Shown: positions 15,420 through 23,673, counted from the stretch's first letter. The stretch is 33,310 bases of DNA from JAJPXC01 sp964510535 (GCA_964510535.1 CAZECG010000021.1:1-33310), one strand, 5' to 3'. Notes: a model not told the origin generated them from the letters alone. Program-made: numbers and translations.

Positions 15420-16310
15420 ATGAAAATAATCGAGAACTTACCATTACCCTGCCAAAAGGGGATAGGAGCGATTTCCCGCCATTTTCCGCGGGAGATACTC
15501 TCATTGAGAAACTATATTTGGTCGCATAAATTTATTGATTGGAAAAATCCCAAGACATTGCAGGAATATGTCTTCAAGTTGATAATTGATGCCGCCAAGG
15601 ACCCCGAAAAGTTGCAGTCGCTGGCAGATATGGCCGATAAGGTCAAGGTGAGAGAGTATGTCAGTCAGCGAGTGGGGGAGAAGTATCTGACAAAGCTTTA
15701 CGGACATTGGAAGAAGGCTTCGGATATTGACTGGGATGCGCTGCCTCAGAAGTTCGCGATAAAGACCAACAATGGATGCGGTACAAACATAATAGTCCGG
15801 GATAAGTCAAAGCTCGACATCGCCGACGCGGAGCGTAAGCTGCGGAAGTGGATGGAGTATCCCTATGGCCAGTTGACCGGTCAGCCTCATTACTGGGCCA
15901 TCGAGCCTGAGATATTGGCAGAGGAGCTTTTGGAAATTGAAGGCGACCCGACCGCATTGCCGGCAGACTACAAATTCCTGTGTTTCAACGGCCAGCCAAA
16001 ATATATAATCTACTATGAGGGTCGTAGAGTGAATGGTCACGAGTTTTTTAACGCTGTGTATGATTTGGACTGGAATCCGGTGGATTCATCGGTAGTTAAA
16101 AATCCGGTTAAGCACAGTGTGGCGCGCCCGGAATCGTTGGCTGAAATGACCGAGGTGGCTAAGGCTTTGAGCAAGGGGCTGCCGCTGGTGAGGGTTGATA
16201 TGTATGATATCAATGGCCGCCCGGTGTTTGGCGAATTGACGTTTACTCCCGATGCGCGTATTACTTTCACGGAGGAGTATCTCACAAAGATTATGGATGA
16301 GATTAGGTAG
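15420..16310 (+). CDS. TupA-like ATP-grasp amidoligase
   Basis: A 296-aa protein of the ATPgrasp_TupA type. Visible family elements are KLYGHWKKASDIDWDALP (92-109), the nucleotide-binding glycine-rich strand FAIKTNNGCGTNIIV (112-126), WAIEPEILAEELL (159-171), PADYKFLCFNGQPKYI (181-196) and the C-terminal metal/ATP segment RVDMYDINGRPVFGELTFTP (258-277). ATP-grasp ligases activate a carboxylate as acyl phosphate and couple it to an amine. The namesake TupA is tied to teichuronopeptide synthesis in alkaliphilic Bacillus. Here it closes operon A just before the terminator. I infer that it decorates a carboxylated sugar, possibly the ManNAcA made by wecB/wecC, with an amino acid. Confidence 0.85.
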   Translation: MKIIENLPLPCQKGIGAISRHFPREILSLRNYIWSHKFIDWKNPKTLQEYVFKLIIDAAKDPEKLQSLADMADKVKVREYVSQRVGEKYLTKLYGHWKKASDIDWDALPQKFAIKTNNGCGTNIIVRDKSKLDIADAERKLRKWMEYPYGQLTGQPHYWAIEPEILAEELLEIEGDPTALPADYKFLCFNGQPKYIIYYEGRRVNGHEFFNAVYDLDWNPVDSSVVKNPVKHSVARPESLAEMTEVAKALSKGLPLVRVDMYDINGRPVFGELTFTPDARITFTEEYLTKIMDEIR

Positions 16311-16352
16311 GGACGAGTAATGTTTTATGCGCATTCTCCATGAGTGTGCCTG

Positions 16353-16403
16353 AATACACGAAACAGGGCCCCGCTACAACGGAGCCCTGTTTCGTGTATT
16401 TTG
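16353..16403. terminator. Long perfect-stem terminator between operon A and the wza-like gene
   Basis: AATACACGAAACAGGGC (16353-16369) is perfectly complementary to 16384-16400, giving 17 bp. A further CCG/CGG mini-stem lies in the loop. On the + strand the stem runs into TTTT (16399-16402); on the minus strand the T tail is poor. It lies between convergent genes and can act for both, best for operon A. Confidence 0.9.
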
Positions 16404-16417
16404 CTGTTTGTATCGCG

Positions 16418-17221
16418 TTATTTGACTGTGAGCGCAATGACGAGTGACGCGATAACCGATGCCGCGCTGACTACTGTTGAAATCACCGATACCTTATAGG
16501 CGTGGAACTGATTGTATTTTGAATTGTCTTTTTGTATTTTGTTTGGCTCGACAATCACCACGTCGTTCTGCTTCAAATAGAAATAGGGCGATTCGAGAGT
16601 CTTGGAGTCGTTGAGGTTGAAGTGGTGATATGTGAGTTCCCCCTTTTCCTCGCGTATGAGCAGCACATTCTCGCGCTCACCATGCACGGTGAGGTCGCCG
16701 GCGGCTGCCAAAGCGTCGAGCAGCGTGAAACGCTGGGTCTTTACCTGTTTCATGCCGGGCGAGCGGACTTCGCCGAGCACGTTGACGCGGAAACTGAGCA
16801 AATCAACCCGGACAATCGGATTCTCAACATCGGCACTGATGCGCCCCTCGAGATATTTTGTGAGTTCCTGGACGGTCATGCCTTCGACATGGATTTTGCC
16901 GAGCACGGGGAATAGGATATCGCCTTCGCGGTCGACAACGTAGGTCTGCATGACGTATTGTGTCGGCACGGACGATGACCCTCGCATGGACGGATTGATT
17001 GGCGGCATATTGTACTCGGCAGTGGCTGACGGAATCAAAGAGTTGACTGAAATCATCAACTCGTCGTCGGGGACGATTTTTATTTTGTAGTCACCGACAG
17101 GGATGACCCCATCGGTCTGATTCTTGATATCCTCAAAATAAGTCAAGGATGTTTTCGACGAACTGCATGAGGTGAATATCAACATCAAGGCCGAGGCCAA
17201 AACGGCGAGTTTACTTCTCAT
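16418..17221 (-). CDS. wza: Wza-like polysaccharide export lipoprotein
   Basis: A 267-aa outer-membrane polysaccharide export protein. A lipoprotein signal ends in FTSCSS with lipidated Cys19. A Poly_export domain follows (GDYKIKIVPDDELMISVNSL), then an SLBB-like domain (VNVLGEVRSPGMKQV, LDALAAAGDLTVHGERENV). The last 25 residues form a hydrophobic helix (VISTVVSAASVIASLVIALTV), in line with the C-terminal helix that forms the pore of Wza. A TTG at 17233 would extend it by four residues; the ATG at 17221 gives a normal signal. Oddly, it is transcribed against operon A with its own promoter instead of lying next to wzc. Confidence 0.92.
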   Translation of the reverse strand: MRSKLAVLASALMLIFTSCSSSKTSLTYFEDIKNQTDGVIPVGDYKIKIVPDDELMISVNSLIPSATAEYNMPPINPSMRGSSSVPTQYVMQTYVVDREGDILFPVLGKIHVEGMTVQELTKYLEGRISADVENPIVRVDLLSFRVNVLGEVRSPGMKQVKTQRFTLLDALAAAGDLTVHGERENVLLIREEKGELTYHHFNLNDSKTLESPYFYLKQNDVVIVEPNKIQKDNSKYNQFHAYKVSVISTVVSAASVIASLVIALTVK

Positions 17222-17316
17222 TGTGGAAATCAAATTATGTAAATGACTGTTTTTTATATTTAAATTAACGGCCTTTGTAGTCCTTTATTGTGACAAGCCT
17301 GGTAATTTGGTGAACG

Positions 17317-17346
17317 CGAAGTTAGTCAATTAATTTCAAATGGCAA
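17317..17346 (-). promoter_or_regulatory. Promoter of the wza-like gene
   Basis: On the minus strand: TTG (17346-17344), a 19-bp spacer, and TAACTTCG (17324-17317). The -7 is one base off the consensus but identical to the motif before fabD. The start site would be near 17310, with a leader of about 90 nt. Confidence 0.6.
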
Positions 17347-17423
17347 TATGCGCGGTATGCGTAGCCGGCGGTGCGGATTGAGTCGGGATAGGAGGGCTTT
17401 TTTGTAGATAAAACGAGAACTTG

Positions 17424-17454
17424 TTGAGGAAACAATGGAAAAAATGTAATTTTG
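17424..17454 (+). promoter_or_regulatory. Promoter of the wzx flippase gene
   Basis: TTG (17424-17426), a 20-bp spacer, and a perfect -7 TAATTTTG (17447-17454). The leader to the ATG at 17485 would be about 25 nt. It stands back to back with the wza promoter, about 80 bp between the two -33 elements. Confidence 0.75.
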
Positions 17455-17484
17455 CATTTGATTTTCATTCTTTTGTAAACTTTA

Positions 17485-19053
17485 ATGACACCTGCCCCTG
17501 ACATGACAAATCAAAAAGAAGATACGTCAGTGAAAGCCGAGAGATTGGCTAAAAATTCGCTGTTTATATATCTGCGGATGCTGATTATCATGGTTGTCAC
17601 GCTCTACACTTCAAGGGTTGTGCTTGAGGCGTTGGGAGTTACGGATTTCGGCATATACAATGTGGTTGCCGGCCTTGTGACTTTTTTGAGCTTTTTCAAT
17701 GTCTCGTTGGTTAATGCGATACAACGCTACCTTAATATCGGAATCGCGAAAAACGACCCGGCGTTGACCCGAAAATATTTTAATCAGTGTATGTGTCTAT
17801 ACCTGTGGTTTGTGGTGGGTGTGTTGATTGTCGGCGAAACTGCCGGGTCATGGTTTGTGCTGAACAAACTTGTCATTCCGCCCGACAGGCTCGACGCCGC
17901 GTTCTGGGCCTATCAGTTCGCGCTGCTTTACGGTGTGATTAATGTTGTCCAAATCCCGTATATGGGTGTGCTGATAGCCCGCGAGCGTATGTCGGTCTAT
18001 GCTTATATGGCTTTTATCGAGGTAATTTTTAAGTTGGTCTGCGTCTATATGCTGCTTATCTGTCCCGCCCCCGACCGATTGCCGTTGTACTCGGCTTTTC
18101 TGGCGATAAGCATGGGCGTATGCACATTTATTTATGCCTGGTATTGTCGGCGCTTTCAGGAGACCCGTCTTTGCTGGGTCTGGGATAGGCGGCTTGTCAA
18201 GGAAATGGGCCGTTTCATAGGGATGACTCTTTTCGGGTCTTTCGCTTGGCTAGTCGGCGCTCAGGGGACCAACATACTGTTGAACTTGTTCTTTGGCCCT
18301 GTGGTTAATGCGAGCCGAGGCATCGCGGTTCAGGTGAGCGGCACGATAAACCGCTTTACCGACAGCATCATCACCGCCCTAAAGCCCCAGATTGTTCAAT
18401 CGTACGCGTCAAATGAAATCGGCTATATGCACAGCCTCATCCACAAAGGCTCGGTGTATGCTTTCATATTCATGTCGATGCTTTCCGCTCCGTTGCTTTT
18501 GAACATCAACACGGTTCTTGACCTTTGGCTCGTCGACGTGCCTGATTATGCGGGCTTGTTCACGCAGCTTGTCGTGTTGGAACTGCTCATCTATACACTT
18601 CAAAACCCGCTGAGTATCGCCGCCAACGCAACCGGGAATCTCAAGCGTTGTCAAGTCATCGGCCGCCTGTTCCATGTTGTCGCTTTGCCCCTGAGCTACC
18701 TGTTGCTGAAGGTGTGGCGAGATCCTGTTCTGCCGTTCTGGGTGCTAATACTCATGGCCTTTTGCTTCCTTGTGTATTGCATTTATGACCTCCATGAGCA
18801 AGTGGGTCTGACCTATTCGGGATATTTCAAGAACGTTGTCAAGCCGATTGCCATAACAATCTTACCGCTAATGGCCGTCCTCTTGTCGGTTAATTCTTTG
18901 ATTGCCGAGGGTTTTGTGAGAATCTTGGTCGACGGAACTTTGGTGTTGGCGATTGTCCTGCCGGTGGTCTATATTTTTGTCATGGGGCGGCAGGAACGGA
19001 ACTATGTGAAAAAAATGTTAAGAAAGACGCCGTTGGCTAAATTCGTGAGGTGA
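17485..19053 (+). CDS. wzx: Wzx-type polysaccharide flippase (MATE/MVF-like)
   Basis: A 522-aa protein with about 12-14 hydrophobic segments. It begins with the typical PST sequence RLAKNSLFIYLRMLIIMVVTLYTSRVVLEALG... and GIYNVVAGLVTFLSFFNVSLVNAIQRYLN, which I recognise from polysaccharide flippases of Bacteroidetes. It would flip the undecaprenyl-linked repeat unit to the periplasmic face for Wzy. A second ATG at 17503 is possible; the first is kept because it follows the promoter closely. The C-terminus is basic (RNYVKKMLRKTPLAKF). It appears monocistronic, since 374 bp and a new promoter precede wecC. Confidence 0.92.
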   Translation: MTPAPDMTNQKEDTSVKAERLAKNSLFIYLRMLIIMVVTLYTSRVVLEALGVTDFGIYNVVAGLVTFLSFFNVSLVNAIQRYLNIGIAKNDPALTRKYFNQCMCLYLWFVVGVLIVGETAGSWFVLNKLVIPPDRLDAAFWAYQFALLYGVINVVQIPYMGVLIARERMSVYAYMAFIEVIFKLVCVYMLLICPAPDRLPLYSAFLAISMGVCTFIYAWYCRRFQETRLCWVWDRRLVKEMGRFIGMTLFGSFAWLVGAQGTNILLNLFFGPVVNASRGIAVQVSGTINRFTDSIITALKPQIVQSYASNEIGYMHSLIHKGSVYAFIFMSMLSAPLLLNINTVLDLWLVDVPDYAGLFTQLVVLELLIYTLQNPLSIAANATGNLKRCQVIGRLFHVVALPLSYLLLKVWRDPVLPFWVLILMAFCFLVYCIYDLHEQVGLTYSGYFKNVVKPIAITILPLMAVLLSVNSLIAEGFVRILVDGTLVLAIVLPVVYIFVMGRQERNYVKKMLRKTPLAKFVR

Positions 19054-19360
19054 GCGAGTTGAAAGGCGCATTGCCAAACGCGGGGTTTTCGGCGTGAGTT
19101 TACCGCCAAGATGATTGAGATAGGAAATTACGGATTTGAATGTCGATTTTTTATTTAGTTGATAATCAGCTGTTTACCCCCCCCATAAAAAATTGGAGTT
19201 TGTGCGATAAAAATAGGGAAAATTTTATTAAATTTGCAAAACATAATCACGTTAGCGGTAGCCTTAAGGAGGTTCTCGCTGCTTGCTGACGATATGTTTA
19301 ATTTTGTCGAACCTCTCTTGGCGTGTGAATTGCGGCTTTTTTGTCGATATTTTATGAGAT
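19054..19360. other. AT-rich spacer between wzx and wecC
   Basis: No convincing gene lies here. I see a run of eight C at 19177-19184, two extra -7-like boxes (TAAATTTG at 19229-19236 and TAATTTTG at 19299-19306) without a properly placed -33, and no clear terminator for wzx. A small RNA is possible but unsupported. Confidence 0.5.
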
Positions 19361-19392
19361 TTTGGCAATTGGCTTTTTTATATGTAAATTTG
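19361..19392 (+). promoter_or_regulatory. Promoter of operon B (wecC onward)
   Basis: TTTG (19361-19364), a 20-bp spacer and TAAATTTG (19385-19392) give an exact match to the Bacteroidetes consensus. The start site would be near 19398, about 30 nt before the wecC ATG. Confidence 0.82.
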
Positions 19393-19427
19393 CGCGACGT
19401 AAATAAAAATTCTATTTTTAGAATGCT

Positions 19428-20642
19428 ATGAAAAGAATGAAAGCGTGTTTCATGGGTCTTGGCTACATAGGCTTGCCCACGGCGATTATCGCAGCCAAGC
19501 ATGGAATTAATGTTACGGGAGTAGACGTTAACCCCGATGTCGTTGCCAAAACCAACGCAGGGCAGCTCCATATAGTTGAACCCGGTCTCGGCGACCTGCT
19601 CAAGGAGGTCGTGGACAACGGCAGTCTGCACGCTGTTACCAAACCGGAAGTGAGCGATGCGTATTTCATGGTCGTTCCCACTCCGTTCAAAGGGAATCAT
19701 GAGCCAGACACTTCGTTCGTCGAGGCTGCTACCCGCGCCGTCATTCCCGTGCTGAAAGAGGGCGATCTATATGTCATAGAGTCGACTTCGCCTGTAGGGA
19801 CAACCGAAGCGATGGCGGAAATAATATATGCCGAGCGTCCTGAACTGAAAGGGAAGATTTATATCGCCTACTGCCCTGAGCGCGTGCTCCCTGGCAATGT
19901 GATATATGAACTCGTGCACAACGACCGCGTGATTGGCGGTATCGACGAGGCATCGACCAAGGAAGCTATTGAGTTTTATGCGCAATTTGTCAAAGGCACG
20001 CTCCACCCGACAAACGCCCGTACCGCCGAGATGTGCAAACTCACCGAAAACTCGTCGCGCGACGTGCAGATTGCGTTTGCCAACGAGCTGTCGTTAATCT
20101 GCGACCGCGCCGGCATCAACGTGTGGGAACTCATAGAACTTGCCAATAAGCACCCCCGCGTCAACATCCTGCGCCCAGGTTGCGGTGTCGGAGGTCATTG
20201 CATAGCCGTCGACCCCTATTTCCTGACCGCCGACTTCCCCAAAGAGTCGAAAATCATAGCCACCGCCCGCGCTATCAATAACTACAAAGCCGACTGGTGC
20301 GCCGAAAAAGTGGTTAACGCCATGCTTCGCTTTGAACTCGACAATCATCGCAAGCCCACCGTGGCCATGATGGGTGTCGCGTTTAAACCCGACATCGACG
20401 ACCTCCGCGAATCGCCCGCCAAATATATAATCACGAAAGTGATGCAAGGCTGCAACAACGGGAATGTCCTTGTCGTGGAGCCTAATGTTGAGACGCACAA
20501 CGTGTTTAAGCTGACACCCTATGAGGAGGCTTATGAAAAAGCCGACATCGTTGTGTTTCTCACCGCCCATACACCGTTTAAGTCGCTGCCCTGGCGTGAC
20601 GACAAGGTGATTTTGGATTTCTGCGGCGTGTTTAAAAGATAA
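19428..20642 (+). CDS. wecC: UDP-N-acetyl-D-mannosamine dehydrogenase
   Basis: A 404-aa NAD-dependent UDP-sugar dehydrogenase that oxidises C6 of UDP-ManNAc to the carboxylate, giving UDP-ManNAcA. The N-terminal Rossmann motif GLGYIGLP (10-17) and GVDVNP are present. The central region has PTPF, ESTSPVGTT (118-126) and YCPERVLPG, and the active-site segment GCGVGGHCIAVDPYF (251-265) carries the nucleophile Cys258. The C-terminal domain has VAFKPDIDDLRESP. These details match WecC more closely than UDP-glucose dehydrogenase (Ugd). It heads operon B and is 16 bp from wecG, with wecB next, so the substrate assignment is supported by context. Confidence 0.94.
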   Translation: MKRMKACFMGLGYIGLPTAIIAAKHGINVTGVDVNPDVVAKTNAGQLHIVEPGLGDLLKEVVDNGSLHAVTKPEVSDAYFMVVPTPFKGNHEPDTSFVEAATRAVIPVLKEGDLYVIESTSPVGTTEAMAEIIYAERPELKGKIYIAYCPERVLPGNVIYELVHNDRVIGGIDEASTKEAIEFYAQFVKGTLHPTNARTAEMCKLTENSSRDVQIAFANELSLICDRAGINVWELIELANKHPRVNILRPGCGVGGHCIAVDPYFLTADFPKESKIIATARAINNYKADWCAEKVVNAMLRFELDNHRKPTVAMMGVAFKPDIDDLRESPAKYIITKVMQGCNNGNVLVVEPNVETHNVFKLTPYEEAYEKADIVVFLTAHTPFKSLPWRDDKVILDFCGVFKR

Positions 20643-20658
20643 ATACCGGGTTTTGCAG

Positions 20659-21363
20659 ATGAATGACCGACAGCGCAGCCTAAATGGAATCATTGTCAAC
20701 GGATTCCGCTCGTGGGACGAACTCCTCGACCATGTGAACCGTGACCGTCGCATATATGTGGCGATAAATGCCGAGAAAATCATAGCCGCCCCCGATGAGG
20801 TCAGAGAGATGATAAACCGCAACGTGGGCTACTGCGACGGTATCGGAGCGGTGAAAGCACTCAAACGGAAGGGGCTGAAAGATGTCGTGAGGCTGCCCGG
20901 CTGCGAACTGTGGCTTAAAATAATCGAGCGTTACCATCGCGAATGGAAATTCTATATCGTCGGAGCGTCGCCCGAGGTGCATGAGGCTACCATCAAGAAA
21001 CTCCGCGAACAGTATCCCGGAATCAACATCGCGGGACACCGCGACGGATACATCAAAGATGAAGCGGCCCGCGAGGCTCTGATAGCCGATGTGGCTGAGA
21101 AACGACCCGACGCGGTGTTCGTGGCCATGGGTTCCCCAAAGCAGGAACGGCTGATGGGGGAGATGCAGAAACGCCACGAGGCTGTCTATGTCGGGCTCGG
21201 CGGCAGTTACGATGTCTATACCGGGGCTGTGAAACGCGCGCCGCACCTGTGGCAGAAGCTCAACCTTGAGTTCATGTATCGCCTTGTGCGGCAGCCGTCG
21301 CGATGGCGTAGGCAGCTCAACTATATCCCGTTCCTTTGTCGGCTCTACACCGGCAAACTGTGA
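20659..21363 (+). CDS. wecG: WecG/TagA/CpsF family glycosyltransferase (GT26)
   Basis: A 234-aa GT26 enzyme. Family landmarks are the catalytic-region motif CDGIGAVKALKRKG (Asp60), FYIVGASPEV (98-107), GSPKQE (158-163) and GGSYDVYTGAVKRAP (181-195). E. coli WecG transfers ManNAcA from UDP-ManNAcA to GlcNAc-PP-undecaprenol; TagA and CpsF transfer other sugars. Because wecC and wecB flank it directly, UDP-ManNAcA is the most likely donor. It is a peripheral membrane protein; the C-terminus is basic and aromatic (RLVRQPSRWRRQLNYIPF), fitting membrane contact. A TTG at 20653 would add two residues; the ATG at 20659 is preferred. Confidence 0.92.
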   Translation: MNDRQRSLNGIIVNGFRSWDELLDHVNRDRRIYVAINAEKIIAAPDEVREMINRNVGYCDGIGAVKALKRKGLKDVVRLPGCELWLKIIERYHREWKFYIVGASPEVHEATIKKLREQYPGINIAGHRDGYIKDEAAREALIADVAEKRPDAVFVAMGSPKQERLMGEMQKRHEAVYVGLGGSYDVYTGAVKRAPHLWQKLNLEFMYRLVRQPSRWRRQLNYIPFLCRLYTGKL

Positions 21364-21383
21364 TTTAAAACACTCGTTACACG

Positions 21384-22544
21384 ATGAAGAAGATTATGCT
21401 CGTTTTCGGGACGCGTCCCGAAGCTATAAAGATGGCTCCTCTGGTCAAAGAGTTCCAGCGTCACCCCGACCGCTATAAAACCATTGTGTGCGTCACGGGG
21501 CAGCACCGCCAGATGCTCGACCAGGTGCTTGAGCTTTTCGAGATAACCCCCGACTATGACCTTAACATTATGAAGCAAGGTCAAGACCTCTATGATGTGA
21601 CCGCCCGCATACTCACCGGTATGCGCGACGTTTTCGCCGGCGAGTGTCCCGACCTGTTGCTTGTCCACGGTGACACCTCAACCTCGACAGCGGCGGCATT
21701 AAGCGCGTTCTACGCCCGGATTCCCGTCGGACACGTCGAAGCTGGCCTGCGCACCTACGATATATATAGCCCCTGGCCCGAGGAGATGAACCGCCAAATT
21801 ACCGGCCGTATCGCCTCACTTCATTTCTCGCCGACGACAACCAGCCGCGATAATCTCTTAGCCGAGAATGTCAACCCCGCCAACATCGTTGTGACCGGCA
21901 ACACCGTTATCGACGCACTGAAAAGCGTCGTTGCCAAAATCGAAAGCGACCCCGCTCTTGAACAGAAACTCATAGACCGCGTAGCATCGATGGGCTACGA
22001 CTTGAGCCGTCTCGACGGTGGCCGCCGTCTGGTGCTTATCACAGGTCACCGCCGCGAGAACTTCGGCGACGGATTCCTCAACATCTGCAACGCCATCAAG
22101 GAACTCGCCGAGAAATATCCCGATGTGGATTTCCTCTACCCGATGCACCTTAACCCCAATGTGCGCAGGCCCATCAACGAGGTGTTCGGCTCCATTTCCC
22201 ACGGTAACGCTTTCTTCATCGAACCGCTTGAATACCTCTACTTCGTCTATATGATGAAGCGCAGTTATCTGATATTGACCGACAGCGGAGGCATTCAGGA
22301 GGAAGCCCCGTCGCTCGGCAAACCAGTCCTCGTCATGCGCGAGGTCACCGAACGTCCCGAAGCACTTGCCGCCGGTACCATACGCCTTGTGGGCACCGAC
22401 CGCGCGTTGATTGAGGCAGAGGCGTCACGTTTCCTTGATGACGCCGACTACTATGCAGCCAACCAGCGCATTGCCAACCCCTACGGCGACGGCCATGCCT
22501 GCGAGCGCATTGTGGAGCGTGTCGACAAGGATTTTTCTAATTGA
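21384..22544 (+). CDS. wecB: UDP-N-acetylglucosamine 2-epimerase (non-hydrolysing)
   Basis: A 386-aa GT-B-fold enzyme interconverting UDP-GlcNAc and UDP-ManNAc. The sequence shows VFGTRPEAIKMAPL (7-20), VHGDTST with Asp97, GHVEAGLRT with Glu119, WPEEMNRQIT (Glu133/134), TGHRREN with His222, and the UDP-binding TDSGGIQEEAPSLGKPVL. These are the catalytic and allosteric residues of the non-hydrolysing class, so the product feeds WecC. Length is normal. It follows wecG by 20 bp. The order dehydrogenase, transferase, epimerase places precursor synthesis and use in one transcript. Confidence 0.96.
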   Translation: MKKIMLVFGTRPEAIKMAPLVKEFQRHPDRYKTIVCVTGQHRQMLDQVLELFEITPDYDLNIMKQGQDLYDVTARILTGMRDVFAGECPDLLLVHGDTSTSTAAALSAFYARIPVGHVEAGLRTYDIYSPWPEEMNRQITGRIASLHFSPTTTSRDNLLAENVNPANIVVTGNTVIDALKSVVAKIESDPALEQKLIDRVASMGYDLSRLDGGRRLVLITGHRRENFGDGFLNICNAIKELAEKYPDVDFLYPMHLNPNVRRPINEVFGSISHGNAFFIEPLEYLYFVYMMKRSYLILTDSGGIQEEAPSLGKPVLVMREVTERPEALAAGTIRLVGTDRALIEAEASRFLDDADYYAANQRIANPYGDGHACERIVERVDKDFSN

Positions 22545-22558
22545 TAACTCTCTTTGTG

Positions 22559-23641
22559 ATGAAACATCTGTTACCGGTGGCTGCCGCGGTTGTCTTGACG
22601 GCGGCTTCTTGCAATGATAATTTATGGAACGTTGGCGGTACGATAGCCGGCGGCGAGGGAAAAACCATTGTACTCGAAGCATCCCACAACGGCAACTGGT
22701 ATCCCCTCGATTCCGTAATTCTCGATGCATCGGGTAAGTTTGACATGGCCACCGCTCCGTCGGGCTATCCCGACATATACAGGTTGCGCATAGGAGAACA
22801 ATCAGTTTATTTCCCGATTGACAGCATCGAATCGGTGACAGTGACCGGCTCGGCAGGGGCTTTCGCTACAGACTACACCCTGTCAGGCTCGGTCTCGGCA
22901 GATGCGCTTTTCGATGTCGATAAAAAAATTTCAGCCGTGGTCAGAGAGCGCGGTGAGGGTGCCGTGGCGACCGATTCGTTGCTGAAGCGCGAACTCGCCG
23001 GGATGCTGCTCGGCGACCCGTCGGGCGTGGTGGCATACTATATAATTAACAAGAAAGTCGGTGCCACACCTATTTTTAACCCGGCTGATAAAAAAGACTT
23101 GAAGATTATCGGTGCTGTGGCAAATGCGTTTGTCCAGTATCGCCCCGCAGATCCGCGTACCGCCTACCTCAGCTCGCTGTTCCTGACCCATCGCCAGCGG
23201 TCGGTTCATGCGGTCGACACTATAGCGGTGGCAGAGACCCCGCTGATTGATTTCATGCTGAAAGATGAGAACGGGAGTCAGCGCACACTCAGCGAAATCG
23301 CATCACACGGTAAAGTGGTGTTGCTTAATTTCACGGTCTATGGGGCGGAGCGTTCCCCCGAGTACAATCGTCAGCTTGCGGCTATTTATACATCTCTGCA
23401 TGATGCCGGGCTCGACATAGTGCAGGTGGCCATTGACGACAACCAATTTGACTGGGTGAAATCGGCCAAAAACCTCCCCTGGATTACTCTCTATGCCCCG
23501 GAACATAAACGTGCCGGGATATTGCTCGGCTACAACGTTGGCAACATCCCCGCGACGTTCATTATCGACCGTAAGGGGGACCTCGTGGAACGTGTCGACG
23601 ATCTGAGCGAGATTCGGGCCGCCGTGAACCGTTATCTTTGA
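22559..23641 (+). CDS. Thioredoxin-fold (TlpA-like) lipoprotein lacking CxxC
   Basis: A 360-aa lipoprotein; the signal ends at TAASC with lipidated Cys18. The N-terminal half resembles the DUF4369 domain of Bacteroidetes TlpA-like proteins (VGGTIAGGEGKTIVLEAS, PLDSVILDASGKFDM). The C-terminal 120 residues keep a thioredoxin fold: VVLLNFTVYGAERSPEYNRQL at the active-site position and the cis-proline loop GNIPATFIIDRKGDLV. Where WCxxC should be, the protein has VYGAERS, so both redox cysteines are absent and it cannot act as a disulfide reductase. It starts 14 bp after wecB. The TTG at 22541 gives a poor signal peptide; the ATG at 22559 is preferred. Function unknown, perhaps binding or scaffolding. 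Confidence 0.85.
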   Translation: MKHLLPVAAAVVLTAASCNDNLWNVGGTIAGGEGKTIVLEASHNGNWYPLDSVILDASGKFDMATAPSGYPDIYRLRIGEQSVYFPIDSIESVTVTGSAGAFATDYTLSGSVSADALFDVDKKISAVVRERGEGAVATDSLLKRELAGMLLGDPSGVVAYYIINKKVGATPIFNPADKKDLKIIGAVANAFVQYRPADPRTAYLSSLFLTHRQRSVHAVDTIAVAETPLIDFMLKDENGSQRTLSEIASHGKVVLLNFTVYGAERSPEYNRQLAAIYTSLHDAGLDIVQVAIDDNQFDWVKSAKNLPWITLYAPEHKRAGILLGYNVGNIPATFIIDRKGDLVERVDDLSEIRAAVNRYL

Positions 23642-23673
23642 TTCTACGTCAATAATCTTGTCGAGGCTGTACC

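Noticed and set aside
19234..19431. 65-codon + frame just before wecC
   Set aside because: Spans the wecC promoter and has no homologue I recognise; it resembles translated AT-rich spacer.
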